From Pseudomonas sp. TH41 (GTDB taxonomy: Bacteria; Pseudomonadota; Gammaproteobacteria; Pseudomonadales; Pseudomonadaceae): a stretch of 64,000 nt of DNA. Location of the stretch: the NCBI RefSeq assembly GCF_016650695.1, contig NZ_JAEKFH010000003.1:2934001-2998000 (forward strand), read 5' to 3'. Each line of letters begins with the position of its first letter. Positions within the stretch are counted from its first letter, which is position 1. Shown here piece by piece: positions 36,070-44,780 of the stretch. The position numbers and the translations under genes are program-made. The notes beneath the pieces were generated by a model that was given only the letters and a program-made list of their open reading frames with translations, was not told where the DNA came from and made no database searches.

Positions 36070-37194
36070 CTATTTGCGCGCTTTGAGGATCACGAACTTG
36101 GGTGTGGCCGCCACTTGTTCGACGCCGCGGAACAAGCGCGCCAGCTTGCTGTGATAACCCAGGTGACGGTTACCGACGATGTACAGCGCGCCGCCGACCA
36201 CCAGCGCCTCGCGCGCCTGCTGGAACATACGCCAGGCGAGAAAGTCGCCGACGACTTGCTGCTGGTGAAACGGTGGGTTGCACAACACCACATCCAGCGA
36301 CTGAGGTTCCTGGCCGGCCAGGCCATCACCGGCACGCACGATCACCTCCCGCTCACCCAGCGCCGCGCGCCAGTTTTCGGCCGCCGATTGCACGGCCATG
36401 AACGACTCGTCCACCAGCGTGTAGTGAGCCTCAGGGTTCTGCAGTGCGCTGGCGATAGCCAGAACACCGTTACCGCAACCGAGGTCCGCGACCCGCGCAG
36501 CGCCAAGATTCTTTGGCAAGTGCGGCAGAAATGCTCGTGTACCGATATCCAGACCTTCGCGACAGAACACATTGGCGTGGTTAAGCAGTTCGATTGCAGG
36601 TGCGTCGAGTTGATAGCGCGAAGGATAAGGCGATACCGCAGGTGTTTTGGATTGCGCGTCAGCAATCAGCAACCGAGCCTTTTTCACGGCCAGCGAGGCG
36701 TGCACCGGGCCGATATAGCGCTCCAGCAGATCGCCCGCCGCACGGGGCAAATGTTTGATCATGGCGGCGGCAATGACTTGGGCGCCGGGCGCCAGACAGC
36801 CTTGCAGGCGGATCAGTTGCTCTTCCAGCAGGGCCAGGGTTTTCGGTGCCCGGATCAGTACCCGGTCAAACGGACCCACGAACGCTTCGCTGGCGGGTAC
36901 GCTCGGCACGGCATCAAACGCCTGGCCGTTTCGAATCAGATTCTTTTCCAGCCCCTGGAAGGCCAGGAACGAGTCGCCACTGCTAATCACCTGAACCTTG
37001 CCCGCCAGACTGGCGGCCAATGCGCCAAAGCTGTCGTTGAGCACCAGCACCCGAGTCTCGATGGACGGCTGCTGTTCGGCCAGATAATTGAGCAGGTACT
37101 CGTCTGCGGCATCAAACGCTTGCAGCGGTTCGTTCTGCTGTTCGGGCTGGCGGATCAGGTCGAGGCGGGCGAAGGGTGTTTCGAGCAAAGGCAT
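36070..37194 (-). CDS. rlmG: 23S rRNA (guanine(1835)-N2)-methyltransferase
   Basis: This 374-residue enzyme has the RlmG/RsmC duplicated methyltransferase layout. The C-terminal catalytic half has the SAM motif VADLGCGNGVLAI and the NPPF active-site motif (VVLCNPPFHQQQ). The N-terminal half (ETRVLVLNDSFGALAASL) is a degenerate copy. The ATG at 37194 gives the start PLLETPFARLDL, which matches family length; the upstream in-frame extension is not supported. It is convergent with the cio operon. Confidence 0.92.
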   Translation of the reverse strand: MPLLETPFARLDLIRQPEQQNEPLQAFDAADEYLLNYLAEQQPSIETRVLVLNDSFGALAASLAGKVQVISSGDSFLAFQGLEKNLIRNGQAFDAVPSVPASEAFVGPFDRVLIRAPKTLALLEEQLIRLQGCLAPGAQVIAAAMIKHLPRAAGDLLERYIGPVHASLAVKKARLLIADAQSKTPAVSPYPSRYQLDAPAIELLNHANVFCREGLDIGTRAFLPHLPKNLGAARVADLGCGNGVLAIASALQNPEAHYTLVDESFMAVQSAAENWRAALGEREVIVRAGDGLAGQEPQSLDVVLCNPPFHQQQVVGDFLAWRMFQQAREALVVGGALYIVGNRHLGYHSKLARLFRGVEQVAATPKFVILKARK

Positions 37195-37356
37195 GGGGCG
37201 GGGCTCTTGGTAATCAACGGGTGTCCCGCCGCCAAGAGGCATTGTCGCGGGCAGAACCGGCCGAGTGGACTGCATCGTGCGGGTTGGCACGATCTCACTC
37301 AGGAGGGACTGCAAATGGTACGTTTTTTTCTTTTGGAATACTCGTGGGTTTTTTGA

Positions 37357-38076
37357 TCATCCGGGGAGATAGCCGGCCTTGGCGGCGGCGATGACGGCCG
37401 AAAGCTTATTATTGACCTTGAATTTTTCAATCACCTTCTGCACATGAAAGTTAACGGTGCGCGGGGTGACATTGAGGATGACGGCACTCTCGCCCGCAGT
37501 CTTGCCATCCGCTGCCAGTTTCAATACGTCGATTTCACGTTGTGATAACTGCGGTGGAGACGGTTTCACGGCTAGCCTGGGAAACGTCTTCGCCATCAGT
37601 CGATGCAGATGCCGCCCCATGAAAATTGAAAAACCAAGGTTTTCATACAACTCCAGCGCTGTAATCGGGCAATGGCTGCGGGCCAGGCTCAAGATGCTGC
37701 AAAGGCCGCTTTCTTCGTCATGAACGGAGTGCGACCAGCCGAACTGCAAACCTTGGTACTCAAGCGCGTCCCATAACCATGAAACCTTGGAGAACAATTC
37801 TTCACTCCACAGAATCGGCATCATGCTCTGATTGCAATGAGCTACTACCGGATCAATGTCGCGATGCTGCTTCTGTTCATACTCGGTGTTGTAATCCGGC
37901 GGGTAGTTATTTAATCGCACGGTGTTCGTCGGGCCGGTCTTTGCTGCACAGGTTGTTGAAAAGGCGAAAAATTTGAACCCGATGTTTTTCGCGAAACTGA
38001 GTGAAATTCGATAGGCAGTATCGATATCGGTTGTACACAAAAGTTGATTGAGCTGCGATTCCTTCCACCTCTCCAT
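37357..38076 (-). CDS. LuxR-type quorum-sensing solo regulator
   Basis: This 239-residue protein has an autoinducer-binding domain (residues ~20-165) and a C-terminal GerE HTH (LSQREIDVLKLAADGKTAGESAVILNVTPRTVNFHVQKVIEKFKVNNK). Of the conserved signal-binding positions, Tyr66, Asp75, Pro76 and Trp90 are kept, but the first Trp of the pocket (TraR Trp57) is Tyr62. No luxI gene is present nearby, so this is a solo or orphan receptor. The ATG at 38076 was chosen; a longer start at 38133 is possible. Local base composition upstream is AT-rich. Confidence 0.87.
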   Translation of the reverse strand: MERWKESQLNQLLCTTDIDTAYRISLSFAKNIGFKFFAFSTTCAAKTGPTNTVRLNNYPPDYNTEYEQKQHRDIDPVVAHCNQSMMPILWSEELFSKVSWLWDALEYQGLQFGWSHSVHDEESGLCSILSLARSHCPITALELYENLGFSIFMGRHLHRLMAKTFPRLAVKPSPPQLSQREIDVLKLAADGKTAGESAVILNVTPRTVNFHVQKVIEKFKVNNKLSAVIAAAKAGYLPG

Positions 38077-38398
38077 TGGGATCTCCAAGTGTAAATTTAC
38101 GCGGGGACGCTTTTTGGATCCGAGATCCAGCACCTTGCGAGTGTAGGATGATTCCGATAGATGTGTCTAAAAATTTCGATATTATTCGCTTATAAAAATA
38201 AATATTCAGTTCTAATGCGGATTGAATTTTTTGCAGAGTTTTTGAATGACGGCATTAATGTGATTGCTATTAATCTATGTGTTAACCCAGTTAGTTAAAG
38301 TGGTATTTGAGAGTTGATATCAAAGTCACTACAAATCGTCAGTGTTTAATTCGTATGCTTTGGGGGAAACTAGGGCTGCCAGTTCAACGGAGCACCCC
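38077..38398. other. AT-rich intergenic region between LuxR and fpr genes
   Basis: About 320 bases hold no gene and are markedly AT-rich, especially 38150-38340. They carry the divergent promoters of luxR and fpr. No clear lux-type box was found by eye. Confidence 0.5.
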
Positions 38399-39175
38399 AT
38401 GACCGCCAGCGTAGAAAAATTCACGCGCCAGACATTGCTCGACGTTCGGCCGTTGACCCCGAACCTGTTCACGTTACGCACCACCAGGGACCCTGGCTTC
38501 CGATTTCGTGCCGGGCAATTCGCCCGGTTGGGTGTGACCAAGGCTGACGGCAGCACGGTATGGCGCGCCTATTCCATGGTGTCGTCGCCCTATGACGAAT
38601 TTCTCGAGTTCTTTTCAATCGTCGTGCCGGGCGGCGAATTCACCAGTGAATTAAGCCGCCTGGAAGTCGGTGATACGTTGCTGGTCGACCGTCAGGCCTT
38701 TGGTTACCTGACGCTTGATCGCTTTGTCGACGGGCGTGACTTGTGGCTGTTATCCACAGGCACCGGCGTAGCACCGTTCCTGTCGATTCTGCAGGACTTC
38801 GAGGTCTGGGAAAAATTCGAGCGGATCATACTGGTGTACAGCGTGCGCGAAGCCCGGGAACTGGCCTATCAGGAGCTGATTGCGGGGTTGGCGCAGCGCG
38901 ATTATCTGGCGGAGTTCGCACACAAATTGCAGTTCATTGCCACCGTCACTCGGGAGGAGCATCCGGGCGCCATGAGTGGCCGAATCACTGCCCTTATCGA
39001 GAGTGGCGAGCTGGAGCGGGCAGCCAGCGCAGCCCTGACGGCTGAGCACTCACGGGTCATGCTTTGCGGCAATCCGCAGATGATTGATGACACGCGCCAG
39101 TTGCTTAAACAACGCGATATGCACTTGAGCCTCAGCCGTCGCCCCGCGCAAGTGGCAGTGGAAAACTACTGGTAA
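38399..39175 (+). CDS. fpr: Ferredoxin-NADP+ reductase
   Basis: This 258-residue flavoenzyme matches bacterial Fpr. FAD-binding residues lie in FRFRAGQFARLG and the RAYSMVSSPYDE motif. The NADP domain has LLSTGTGVAPFLSIL and VMLCGNPQMIDDTRQLL, and the C-terminus AVENYW supplies the aromatic residue that stacks on FAD. It transfers electrons between NADPH and ferredoxin or flavodoxin, and in Pseudomonas it is linked to oxidative stress and iron homeostasis. The ATG at 38399 follows CGGAG. It is divergent from the LuxR gene. Confidence 0.94.
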   Translation: MTASVEKFTRQTLLDVRPLTPNLFTLRTTRDPGFRFRAGQFARLGVTKADGSTVWRAYSMVSSPYDEFLEFFSIVVPGGEFTSELSRLEVGDTLLVDRQAFGYLTLDRFVDGRDLWLLSTGTGVAPFLSILQDFEVWEKFERIILVYSVREARELAYQELIAGLAQRDYLAEFAHKLQFIATVTREEHPGAMSGRITALIESGELERAASAALTAEHSRVMLCGNPQMIDDTRQLLKQRDMHLSLSRRPAQVAVENYW

Positions 39176-39185
39176 TAAAACGGCG

Positions 39186-39289
39186 CCTGTAGGAGCGAGC
39201 TCGCTCGCGATGGACTCAAGAGCGCTGTGTTTAACCAGTAAACACGCGTTATCGTTAGCGATCATCGCGAGCAAGCTCGCTCCTACAGG
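39186..39289. repeat. REP pair (REPIN), GTAGGAGCGAGC family
   Basis: The left arm carries one change (GAGCTCGCTCGCGA). The loop contains ACACGCGTTATCGTTAGC, shared with the 4.7 and 44.7 kb elements. It lies between the convergent fpr and mscL genes. Confidence 0.9.
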
Positions 39290-39305
39290 GGCGTTTCTTC
39301 TTCCG

Positions 39306-39719
39306 CTATGGCCGATTGTTCTGGGCCTTCAATAGATCGCGGATCTCTTCCAGCAGCTCCTCTTCCTTGGTCGGAACCGGCGGCAGCGTGGGGGCGACAG
39401 CTTCTTCGCGTTTCAGGCGGTTGATGGCTTTGACGCCCATGAAGATCGCGAAGGCGACGATAATGAAGTCGATCATGCTCTGGATGAATTTACCGTATGC
39501 CAACATCACCGCTGGGATGTTGCCGTCGGCGGCTTTGAGCGTAATGGCCAGGTCGCTGAAGTCCACCCCACCAATCAGCAGGCCGATGGGTGGCATCACG
39601 ACATCGCCGACGAACGACGTTACGATCTTGCCGAACGCGGCGCCGATGATGATACCGACGGCCATGTCGACCACATTGCCTTTGACTGCGAAGGCCTTGA
39701 ACTCATTTAGCACGCCCAT
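39306..39719 (-). CDS. mscL: Large-conductance mechanosensitive channel
   Basis: This 137-residue channel matches MscL in length and sequence. It begins with [51 protein letters not shown], the amphipathic helix and pore helix 1. The second helix ([23 protein letters not shown]) is followed by a C-terminal acidic helix ([13 protein letters not shown]). It is a homopentamer that releases solutes on hypo-osmotic shock. Confidence 0.97.
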   Translation of the reverse strand: MGVLNEFKAFAVKGNVVDMAVGIIIGAAFGKIVTSFVGDVVMPPIGLLIGGVDFSDLAITLKAADGNIPAVMLAYGKFIQSMIDFIIVAFAIFMGVKAINRLKREEAVAPTLPPVPTKEEELLEEIRDLLKAQNNRP

Positions 39720-40332
39720 TGGTTATTTCCTTGTGACTGATGAGGTTGGTGAGCGCAGTGTAATTCAGCAAAACGCATCCTGCTCGAAACACCCGCTGCC
39801 AGCGCTTGCCGCTAGCGACCGGGTCCCCGGTGATAAGCTAACAAAGAATGCCGTCATTCTTATCCAGGCTGTTCGCTCGGGACGAGGATTTTTGCGGGCG
39901 TAATCATGCTCGGTCCGATGAGCATTTCTATGTTTGTTTCTGTAGATAGCTGGCAGTGCTGGGTAGTTTGAATGTAAATGAAGTTTCATGTTTGAGTTGA
40001 TCAGGGTGTAGAAATATCGACACGGCATGAGTGGCAATATGACTTCACTTGTGGAGGGGTCGAGAGTTGCATGTCTATATTAGAGCTCTGATTATCAGGG
40101 GAGAGGTTGTACAGCCATATTTTAGTTGTTAAAGGCTTGTACAGATTTAAGTCAAATAATTGATTGGAAATTTTAGAAGAGGGCTGAAAGTTGTACAGAT
40201 TTTCACAAGTCACAATCCGTTTAATATCGTTCATTCATTCGGTAAAGTTGCTGCCAGAAGATCTGCCACGCCACAGCGTCGCGCTGATCCGGTCCACCTG
40301 AGTTATCATCGCGGTTTTTGCCGGGAGTTCAG
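39720..40332. other. AT-rich intergenic region between mscL and radA with TTGTACAG repeats
   Basis: About 610 bases without a convincing gene. The stretch 39920-40250 is much more AT-rich than its surroundings. It holds three direct copies of TTGTACAG (40107, 40137, 40191), two of them extended to TTGTACAGATTT. A minus-strand 77-codon frame covers part of it but has no codon bias or family match. Confidence 0.55.
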
Positions 40333-41700
40333 ATGGCCAAGGCCAAGCGCATGTATGGCTGCACCGAGTGCGGCTCGACTTTCCCCAAGTGGGCCGGCCA
40401 GTGCGGCGAGTGCGGGGCCTGGAACACCCTGACAGAAACCATGGTCGAGAGTGGCGGTGCCGCGCCTCCCAGCGGGCGCACCGGCTGGACCGGGCAACAG
40501 GCGCAGATCAAGACCCTGGCCGAAGTCAGCGTCGAGGAAATCCCCCGTTTTTCCACCGCTTCCAGCGAACTGGATCGCGTGCTGGGTGGCGGACTGGTGG
40601 ACGGCTCGGTGGTGCTGATCGGCGGTGACCCTGGCATCGGTAAATCGACCATTCTCCTGCAAACCTTGTGCAACCTGGCCAAGAGCATGCCGGCGCTCTA
40701 TGTCACTGGCGAAGAATCCCAGCAACAAGTGGCCATGCGCGCCCGTCGTCTCGGATTGCCCCAGGATCAGCTGCGGGTGATGACCGAAACCTGCATCGAA
40801 ACCATCATCGCCACGGCTCGAGTCGAAAAGCCCAAGGTGATGGTGATCGACTCGATCCAGACGATTTTCACTGAACAACTGCAATCGGCGCCGGGTGGCG
40901 TGTCCCAGGTTCGTGAAAGTGCGGCATTGCTGGTGCGCTATGCCAAGCAGAGTGGAACAGCGATTTTCCTCGTCGGCCACGTGACCAAAGAAGGTGCGCT
41001 GGCCGGACCGCGCGTGCTGGAGCACATGGTCGATACCGTGCTGTATTTCGAAGGTGAGTCCGATGGACGCTTGCGTCTGCTGCGGGCGGTGAAAAACCGA
41101 TTCGGCGCCGTCAATGAACTGGGCGTGTTCGGCATGACCGACAAAGGCCTGAAAGAAGTCTCCAACCCGTCAGCGATTTTCCTGACCCGTGCTCAGGAAG
41201 AAGTGCCGGGCAGCGTGGTCATGGCGACGTGGGAAGGGACCCGGCCGATGCTGGTGGAAGTCCAGGCACTGGTCGATGACAGTCACCTGGCCAATCCGCG
41301 CCGGGTCACGCTGGGCCTGGATCAGAATCGACTGGCGATGTTGTTGGCGGTGTTGCACCGTCACGGTGGCATTCCGACCCACGATCAGGACGTGTTCCTC
41401 AATGTGGTCGGTGGGGTGAAGGTGTTGGAAACGGCATCCGACCTGGCGCTGATGGCGGCGGTCATGTCCAGTTTGCGCAATCGGCCATTGCCCCATGACT
41501 TGCTGGTGTTCGGCGAAGTGGGTTTGTCTGGTGAGGTGCGCCCGGTGCCAAGCGGTCAGGAACGTTTGAAAGAAGCTGCCAAGCACGGCTTCAAGCGCGC
41601 CATCGTGCCTAAGGGCAATGCGCCGAAAGAGGCGCCGCCAGGCTTGCAGATTATTGCCGTAACGCGCCTGGAACAGGCCCTCGACGCATTGTTCGAATAA
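40333..41700 (+). CDS. radA: DNA repair protein RadA
   Basis: This 455-residue RecA-like branch-migration protein is complete. The N-terminal C4 zinc finger is CTECGSTFPKWAGQCGECGAW. The ATPase core has Walker A GGDPGIGKST, and the RadA-specific KNRFG motif is present (AVKNRFGAVNE). The C-terminal Lon-like domain contains GEVGLSGEVRPV. It promotes recombination-intermediate processing in the cytoplasm. The ATG at 40333 follows GGGAG. Confidence 0.96.
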   Translation: MAKAKRMYGCTECGSTFPKWAGQCGECGAWNTLTETMVESGGAAPPSGRTGWTGQQAQIKTLAEVSVEEIPRFSTASSELDRVLGGGLVDGSVVLIGGDPGIGKSTILLQTLCNLAKSMPALYVTGEESQQQVAMRARRLGLPQDQLRVMTETCIETIIATARVEKPKVMVIDSIQTIFTEQLQSAPGGVSQVRESAALLVRYAKQSGTAIFLVGHVTKEGALAGPRVLEHMVDTVLYFEGESDGRLRLLRAVKNRFGAVNELGVFGMTDKGLKEVSNPSAIFLTRAQEEVPGSVVMATWEGTRPMLVEVQALVDDSHLANPRRVTLGLDQNRLAMLLAVLHRHGGIPTHDQDVFLNVVGGVKVLETASDLALMAAVMSSLRNRPLPHDLLVFGEVGLSGEVRPVPSGQERLKEAAKHGFKRAIVPKGNAPKEAPPGLQIIAVTRLEQALDALFE

Positions 41701-41721
41701 ATTTTTGTCAGGGAGCTGTCC

Positions 41722-41813
41722 CTGTGGGAGCGAGCCTGCTCGCGAATGCAATCTGTCAGCCGGCATTGATGCTGACTGGCACACCGCTTTCGCGAGCAGG
41801 CTCGCTCCCACAG
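41722..41813. repeat. REP pair (REPIN), GTGGGAGCGAGC subtype
   Basis: The arms CTGTGGGAGCGAGCCTGCT and complement flank a loop with CTGTCAGCCGGCATTGATGC. It lies between the convergent radA and PilZ genes. Confidence 0.9.
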
Positions 41814-41830
41814 TGGAATAGCGCTAGTCG

Positions 41831-42199
41831 TCAGATTTCGATCAGGGCACCCAGTTCTCGTTCAAGCTCCTTCGAATCGCCCAGGTTGAGTTCGATCAAG
41901 CGTCGCAGGCGCTCGATGGATTCCAGGCTGATGTGTTTGCAGACAAAGCCGAGCTGGCCAAGGTCATCGTGGGTCAACATCACATCCATCTTGATCTCGA
42001 CGTCGGCGTTCAGATGAATATCGACCAGGAAATGCCAGTCACGATTACCCAGCCACGGCTCGGGTTTCTCGATGAGCAGGCCCTTGAGCGACAGGTCGAT
42101 CAGCTTCACCGGCCAGGTGAACTCCCCCTGGCTCAGCTCGGTTCTGGCATCGAACGCAATACGTTTAAAGCGGCGGCGATTGGCAGGGTGGTCGCTCAT
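41831..42199 (-). CDS. PilZ domain protein (c-di-GMP binding)
   Basis: This 122-residue single-domain PilZ protein has the two c-di-GMP-binding motifs: RRRFKR near the N-terminus and DLSLKG in the barrel. It would act as a cytoplasmic effector whose partner is unknown. The large GGDEF/EAL gene ~9 kb downstream is not linked to it. It is monocistronic and divergent from cstA. Confidence 0.92.
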   Translation of the reverse strand: MSDHPANRRRFKRIAFDARTELSQGEFTWPVKLIDLSLKGLLIEKPEPWLGNRDWHFLVDIHLNADVEIKMDVMLTHDDLGQLGFVCKHISLESIERLRRLIELNLGDSKELERELGALIEI

Positions 42200-42359
42200 G
42201 GCGCAATCCTCGGAAAGGTTCGCTGACTATAGACCCGCATTGTCCAAGGCTGCCAGCGCAGGCAGGCCTCTAGACCAATGTCGGGGTATGGTCTTTGCCG
42301 TCAGGAGCGCTAAACTCGGGGTGGCTGTCTTTCTTGTCCACCTTGGCTGGAATCATAAA

Positions 42360-44426
42360 ATGAAAAATAATAATAGCCTGCTACGCCATCTGCCCTGGCT
42401 GCTGCTGGCAATCGTAGGCGCGTGCGCCCTGGGTGTCGTGGCATTGCGCCGAGGCGAGGCAATCAATGCCTTGTGGATCGTGGTCGCAGCAGTCGCTATC
42501 TATCTGGTTGCCTATCGTTATTACAGTCTGTTTATCGCTAACAATGTGATGCAGCTCGACCCGCGACGGGCCACCCCCGCCGTGCTCAACAATGACGGTC
42601 TGGACTATGTGCCGACCAACAAACACATCCTCTTCGGTCACCACTTCGCCGCCATCGCTGGCGCGGGGCCGCTGGTGGGTCCGGTGCTGGCCGCGCAGAT
42701 GGGCTATCTGCCCGGTACGCTGTGGCTGATTGCCGGGGTGGTGCTGGCCGGTGCGGTTCAGGACTTCATGGTCCTGTTCCTGTCCACCCGCCGCAACGGC
42801 CGTTCCCTGGGCGACATGGTCCGTGAAGAAATGGGCCGCATCCCCGGCACCATTGCGCTGTTCGGCTGCTTCCTGATCATGATCATCATCCTCGCGGTGC
42901 TGGCGCTGATCGTGGTCAAGGCCCTGGCCGAAAGCCCGTGGGGTATTTTCACGGTGATGGCGACCATCCCGATCGCCATGTTCATGGGCATTTACATGCG
43001 CTACATCCGCCCGGGCCGCATCGGCGAAATCTCCGTGGTCGGGGTGCTGTTGCTGCTGGGTTCGATCTGGCTGGGTGGGCAGATTGCCGCTGATCCGTTC
43101 TGGGCCAAAGCGTTCAGTTTCACCGGGATTCAGATCACCTGGATGCTGATCGGCTACGGTTTCGTGGCGGCCGTGCTGCCGGTGTGGCTGATTCTGGCAC
43201 CGCGCGATTACCTGTCGACCTTCCTCAAAATTGGCACCATCGTGGCGCTGGCCATCGGTATTCTGGTGACCATGCCCGTGCTGAAAATGCCGGCCTTGAC
43301 CCAGTTCATCGATGGCACCGGGCCGGTGTGGAAGGGCGGTCTGTTTCCGTTCCTGTTTATCACCATTGCCTGCGGTGCGGTGTCCGGTTTTCACGCACTG
43401 ATTGCCTCCGGCACCACGCCGAAACTGTTGGCCAGTGAAGGGCATGCCCGTTACATCGGTTACGGCGGCATGTTGATGGAATCCTTCGTGGCCATCATGG
43501 CGATGGTGGCCGCTTCGGTGATCGAGCCTGGCGTTTACTTCGCCATGAACAGCCCGGCGGCGATCGTCGGGGGTGATGTGATGCAAGTCGCGCAAACGGT
43601 CAGCAGCTGGGGGTTCGCGATTACGCCGGAAGCCCTGCAAGCGGTGGCCAAGGACATCGGTGAAACCACCGTCCTGGCTCGCGCCGGGGGCGCGCCGACC
43701 CTGGCGGTCGGTATCGCGCAAATCCTGCACAGTGTGCTGCCGGGTGAAAACACCATGGCCTTCTGGTACCACTTCGCGATCCTGTTCGAAGCGCTGTTCA
43801 TCCTGACTGCCGTGGATGCCGGCACCCGTGCCGGACGGTTCATGCTGCAGGACTTGCTCGGCTCTTTTGTGCCGGCGCTGAAACGCACTGAATCCTGGAC
43901 CGCCAACCTGATCGCAACGGCGGGTTGCGTGGCGATGTGGGGTTACCTGCTGTACCAAGGCGTGATCGACCCCTTGGGCGGGATCAACACCTTGTGGCCG
44001 CTGTTCGGGATCTCCAACCAGATGCTGGCCGGAATCGCGCTGATGTTGGCGACCGTTGTGCTGATCAAAATGAAACGCCAGCGCTACGTCTGGGTCACCA
44101 TGCTGCCCGCCGTGTGGCTGCTGATCTGCACCGTCACGGCCGGCTTCATCAAGCTGTTCGACGCCAACCCGGCGATTGGTTTCCTGTCGCTGGCGAAGAA
44201 ATACAGCGATGCGCTGGCCAACGGTCAGATCCTCGCCCCGGCCAAGGACATCACGCAGATGCAACACGTGATCTACAACGCCTACACCAACGCCACGCTG
44301 ACGGCGCTGTTCCTGTTCGTGGTCTTCAGCATTCTGTTCTATGCGCTCAAGGTCGGCATCGCCGCCTGGGGCACCAAGGAACGTACGGATAAAGAAGCGC
44401 CATTCCACGCCGTGCCGGACGCGTAA
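42360..44426 (+). CDS. cstA: Carbon starvation protein A (pyruvate/peptide transporter)
   Basis: This 688-residue membrane protein has many helices (about 16-18). It starts LLLAIVGACALGVVALRRGE and has GPLVGPVLAAQMGYLPGTLWLIAGVVLAGAVQDF and the conserved SGFHALIASGTTPKLLASEGHARYIGYGGMLMESFVA. The family transports pyruvate or peptides and is induced on carbon limitation. The ATG at 42360 was chosen by the N-terminus. An AATAATAA motif begins 6 bases after the start base, a likely Hfq/Crc target. The 65-codon ybdD gene follows 15 bases later. Confidence 0.94.
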   Translation: MKNNNSLLRHLPWLLLAIVGACALGVVALRRGEAINALWIVVAAVAIYLVAYRYYSLFIANNVMQLDPRRATPAVLNNDGLDYVPTNKHILFGHHFAAIAGAGPLVGPVLAAQMGYLPGTLWLIAGVVLAGAVQDFMVLFLSTRRNGRSLGDMVREEMGRIPGTIALFGCFLIMIIILAVLALIVVKALAESPWGIFTVMATIPIAMFMGIYMRYIRPGRIGEISVVGVLLLLGSIWLGGQIAADPFWAKAFSFTGIQITWMLIGYGFVAAVLPVWLILAPRDYLSTFLKIGTIVALAIGILVTMPVLKMPALTQFIDGTGPVWKGGLFPFLFITIACGAVSGFHALIASGTTPKLLASEGHARYIGYGGMLMESFVAIMAMVAASVIEPGVYFAMNSPAAIVGGDVMQVAQTVSSWGFAITPEALQAVAKDIGETTVLARAGGAPTLAVGIAQILHSVLPGENTMAFWYHFAILFEALFILTAVDAGTRAGRFMLQDLLGSFVPALKRTESWTANLIATAGCVAMWGYLLYQGVIDPLGGINTLWPLFGISNQMLAGIALMLATVVLIKMKRQRYVWVTMLPAVWLLICTVTAGFIKLFDANPAIGFLSLAKKYSDALANGQILAPAKDITQMQHVIYNAYTNATLTALFLFVVFSILFYALKVGIAAWGTKERTDKEAPFHAVPDA
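42366..42373 (+). promoter_or_regulatory. Hfq/Crc-type A-rich motif at the cstA start
   Basis: AATAATAA fits the AAnAAnAA catabolite-activity motif bound by Hfq with Crc in Pseudomonas. It overlaps codons 3-5 of cstA, so binding would block initiation. Confidence 0.6.
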
Positions 44427-44441
44427 TCGAGGATTGCAAGC

Positions 44442-44639
44442 ATGTTCAATGACCTGAGTCGCCTCGGTAAATACCTCGGTCAGGCCGCGCGCCTGATGGT
44501 CGGCATGCCCGACTACGACAATTACGTCGAGCATATGCAAACCAAACACCCGGACAAACCGGTGATGAGCTACGAAATGTTCTTTCGCGAACGCCAGGAA
44601 GCTCGTTACGGTGGCAAGGGCGGACCGAAGTGCTGTTAA
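44442..44639 (+). CDS. YbdD/YjiX family protein
   Basis: This 65-residue protein has the YbdD/YjiX pattern: [43 protein letters not shown] and a terminal CC pair (GGPKCC). It is normally co-encoded with CstA/BtsT transporters and is needed for their activity. It lies 15 bases after cstA. Confidence 0.93.
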   Translation: MFNDLSRLGKYLGQAARLMVGMPDYDNYVEHMQTKHPDKPVMSYEMFFRERQEARYGGKGGPKCC

Positions 44640-44641
44640 CC

Positions 44642-44743
44642 CTGTAGGAGCGAGCTTGCTCGCGATGGACGTCAACGATAACGCGTGCTTGCTGAATGCA
44701 CGCGTTGTCCTTGTGTTCATCGCGAGCAAGCTCGCTCCTACAG
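44642..44743. repeat. REP pair (REPIN), GTAGGAGCGAGC family
   Basis: The loop contains CAACGATAACGCGTGC, the reverse complement of the loop motif at 4.7 and 39.2 kb. It sits between ybdD and the GTPase gene, within a co-directional cluster. Confidence 0.9.
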
Positions 44744-44780
44744 TTATTTTTGCGCCCTCATTTTTGAAGGAGAATCAGGT

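Noticed and set aside
40001..40234. A 77-codon minus-strand frame in the AT-rich gap
   Set aside because: It has no ribosome site, no coding bias and no family resemblance, and it overlaps the direct repeats.
42381..44729. A 782-codon open frame on the minus strand
   Set aside because: It runs antisense to cstA, its translation is a His/Gln/Arg-rich shadow of GC-rich codons, and no domain is visible. The plus-strand CstA is unambiguous.
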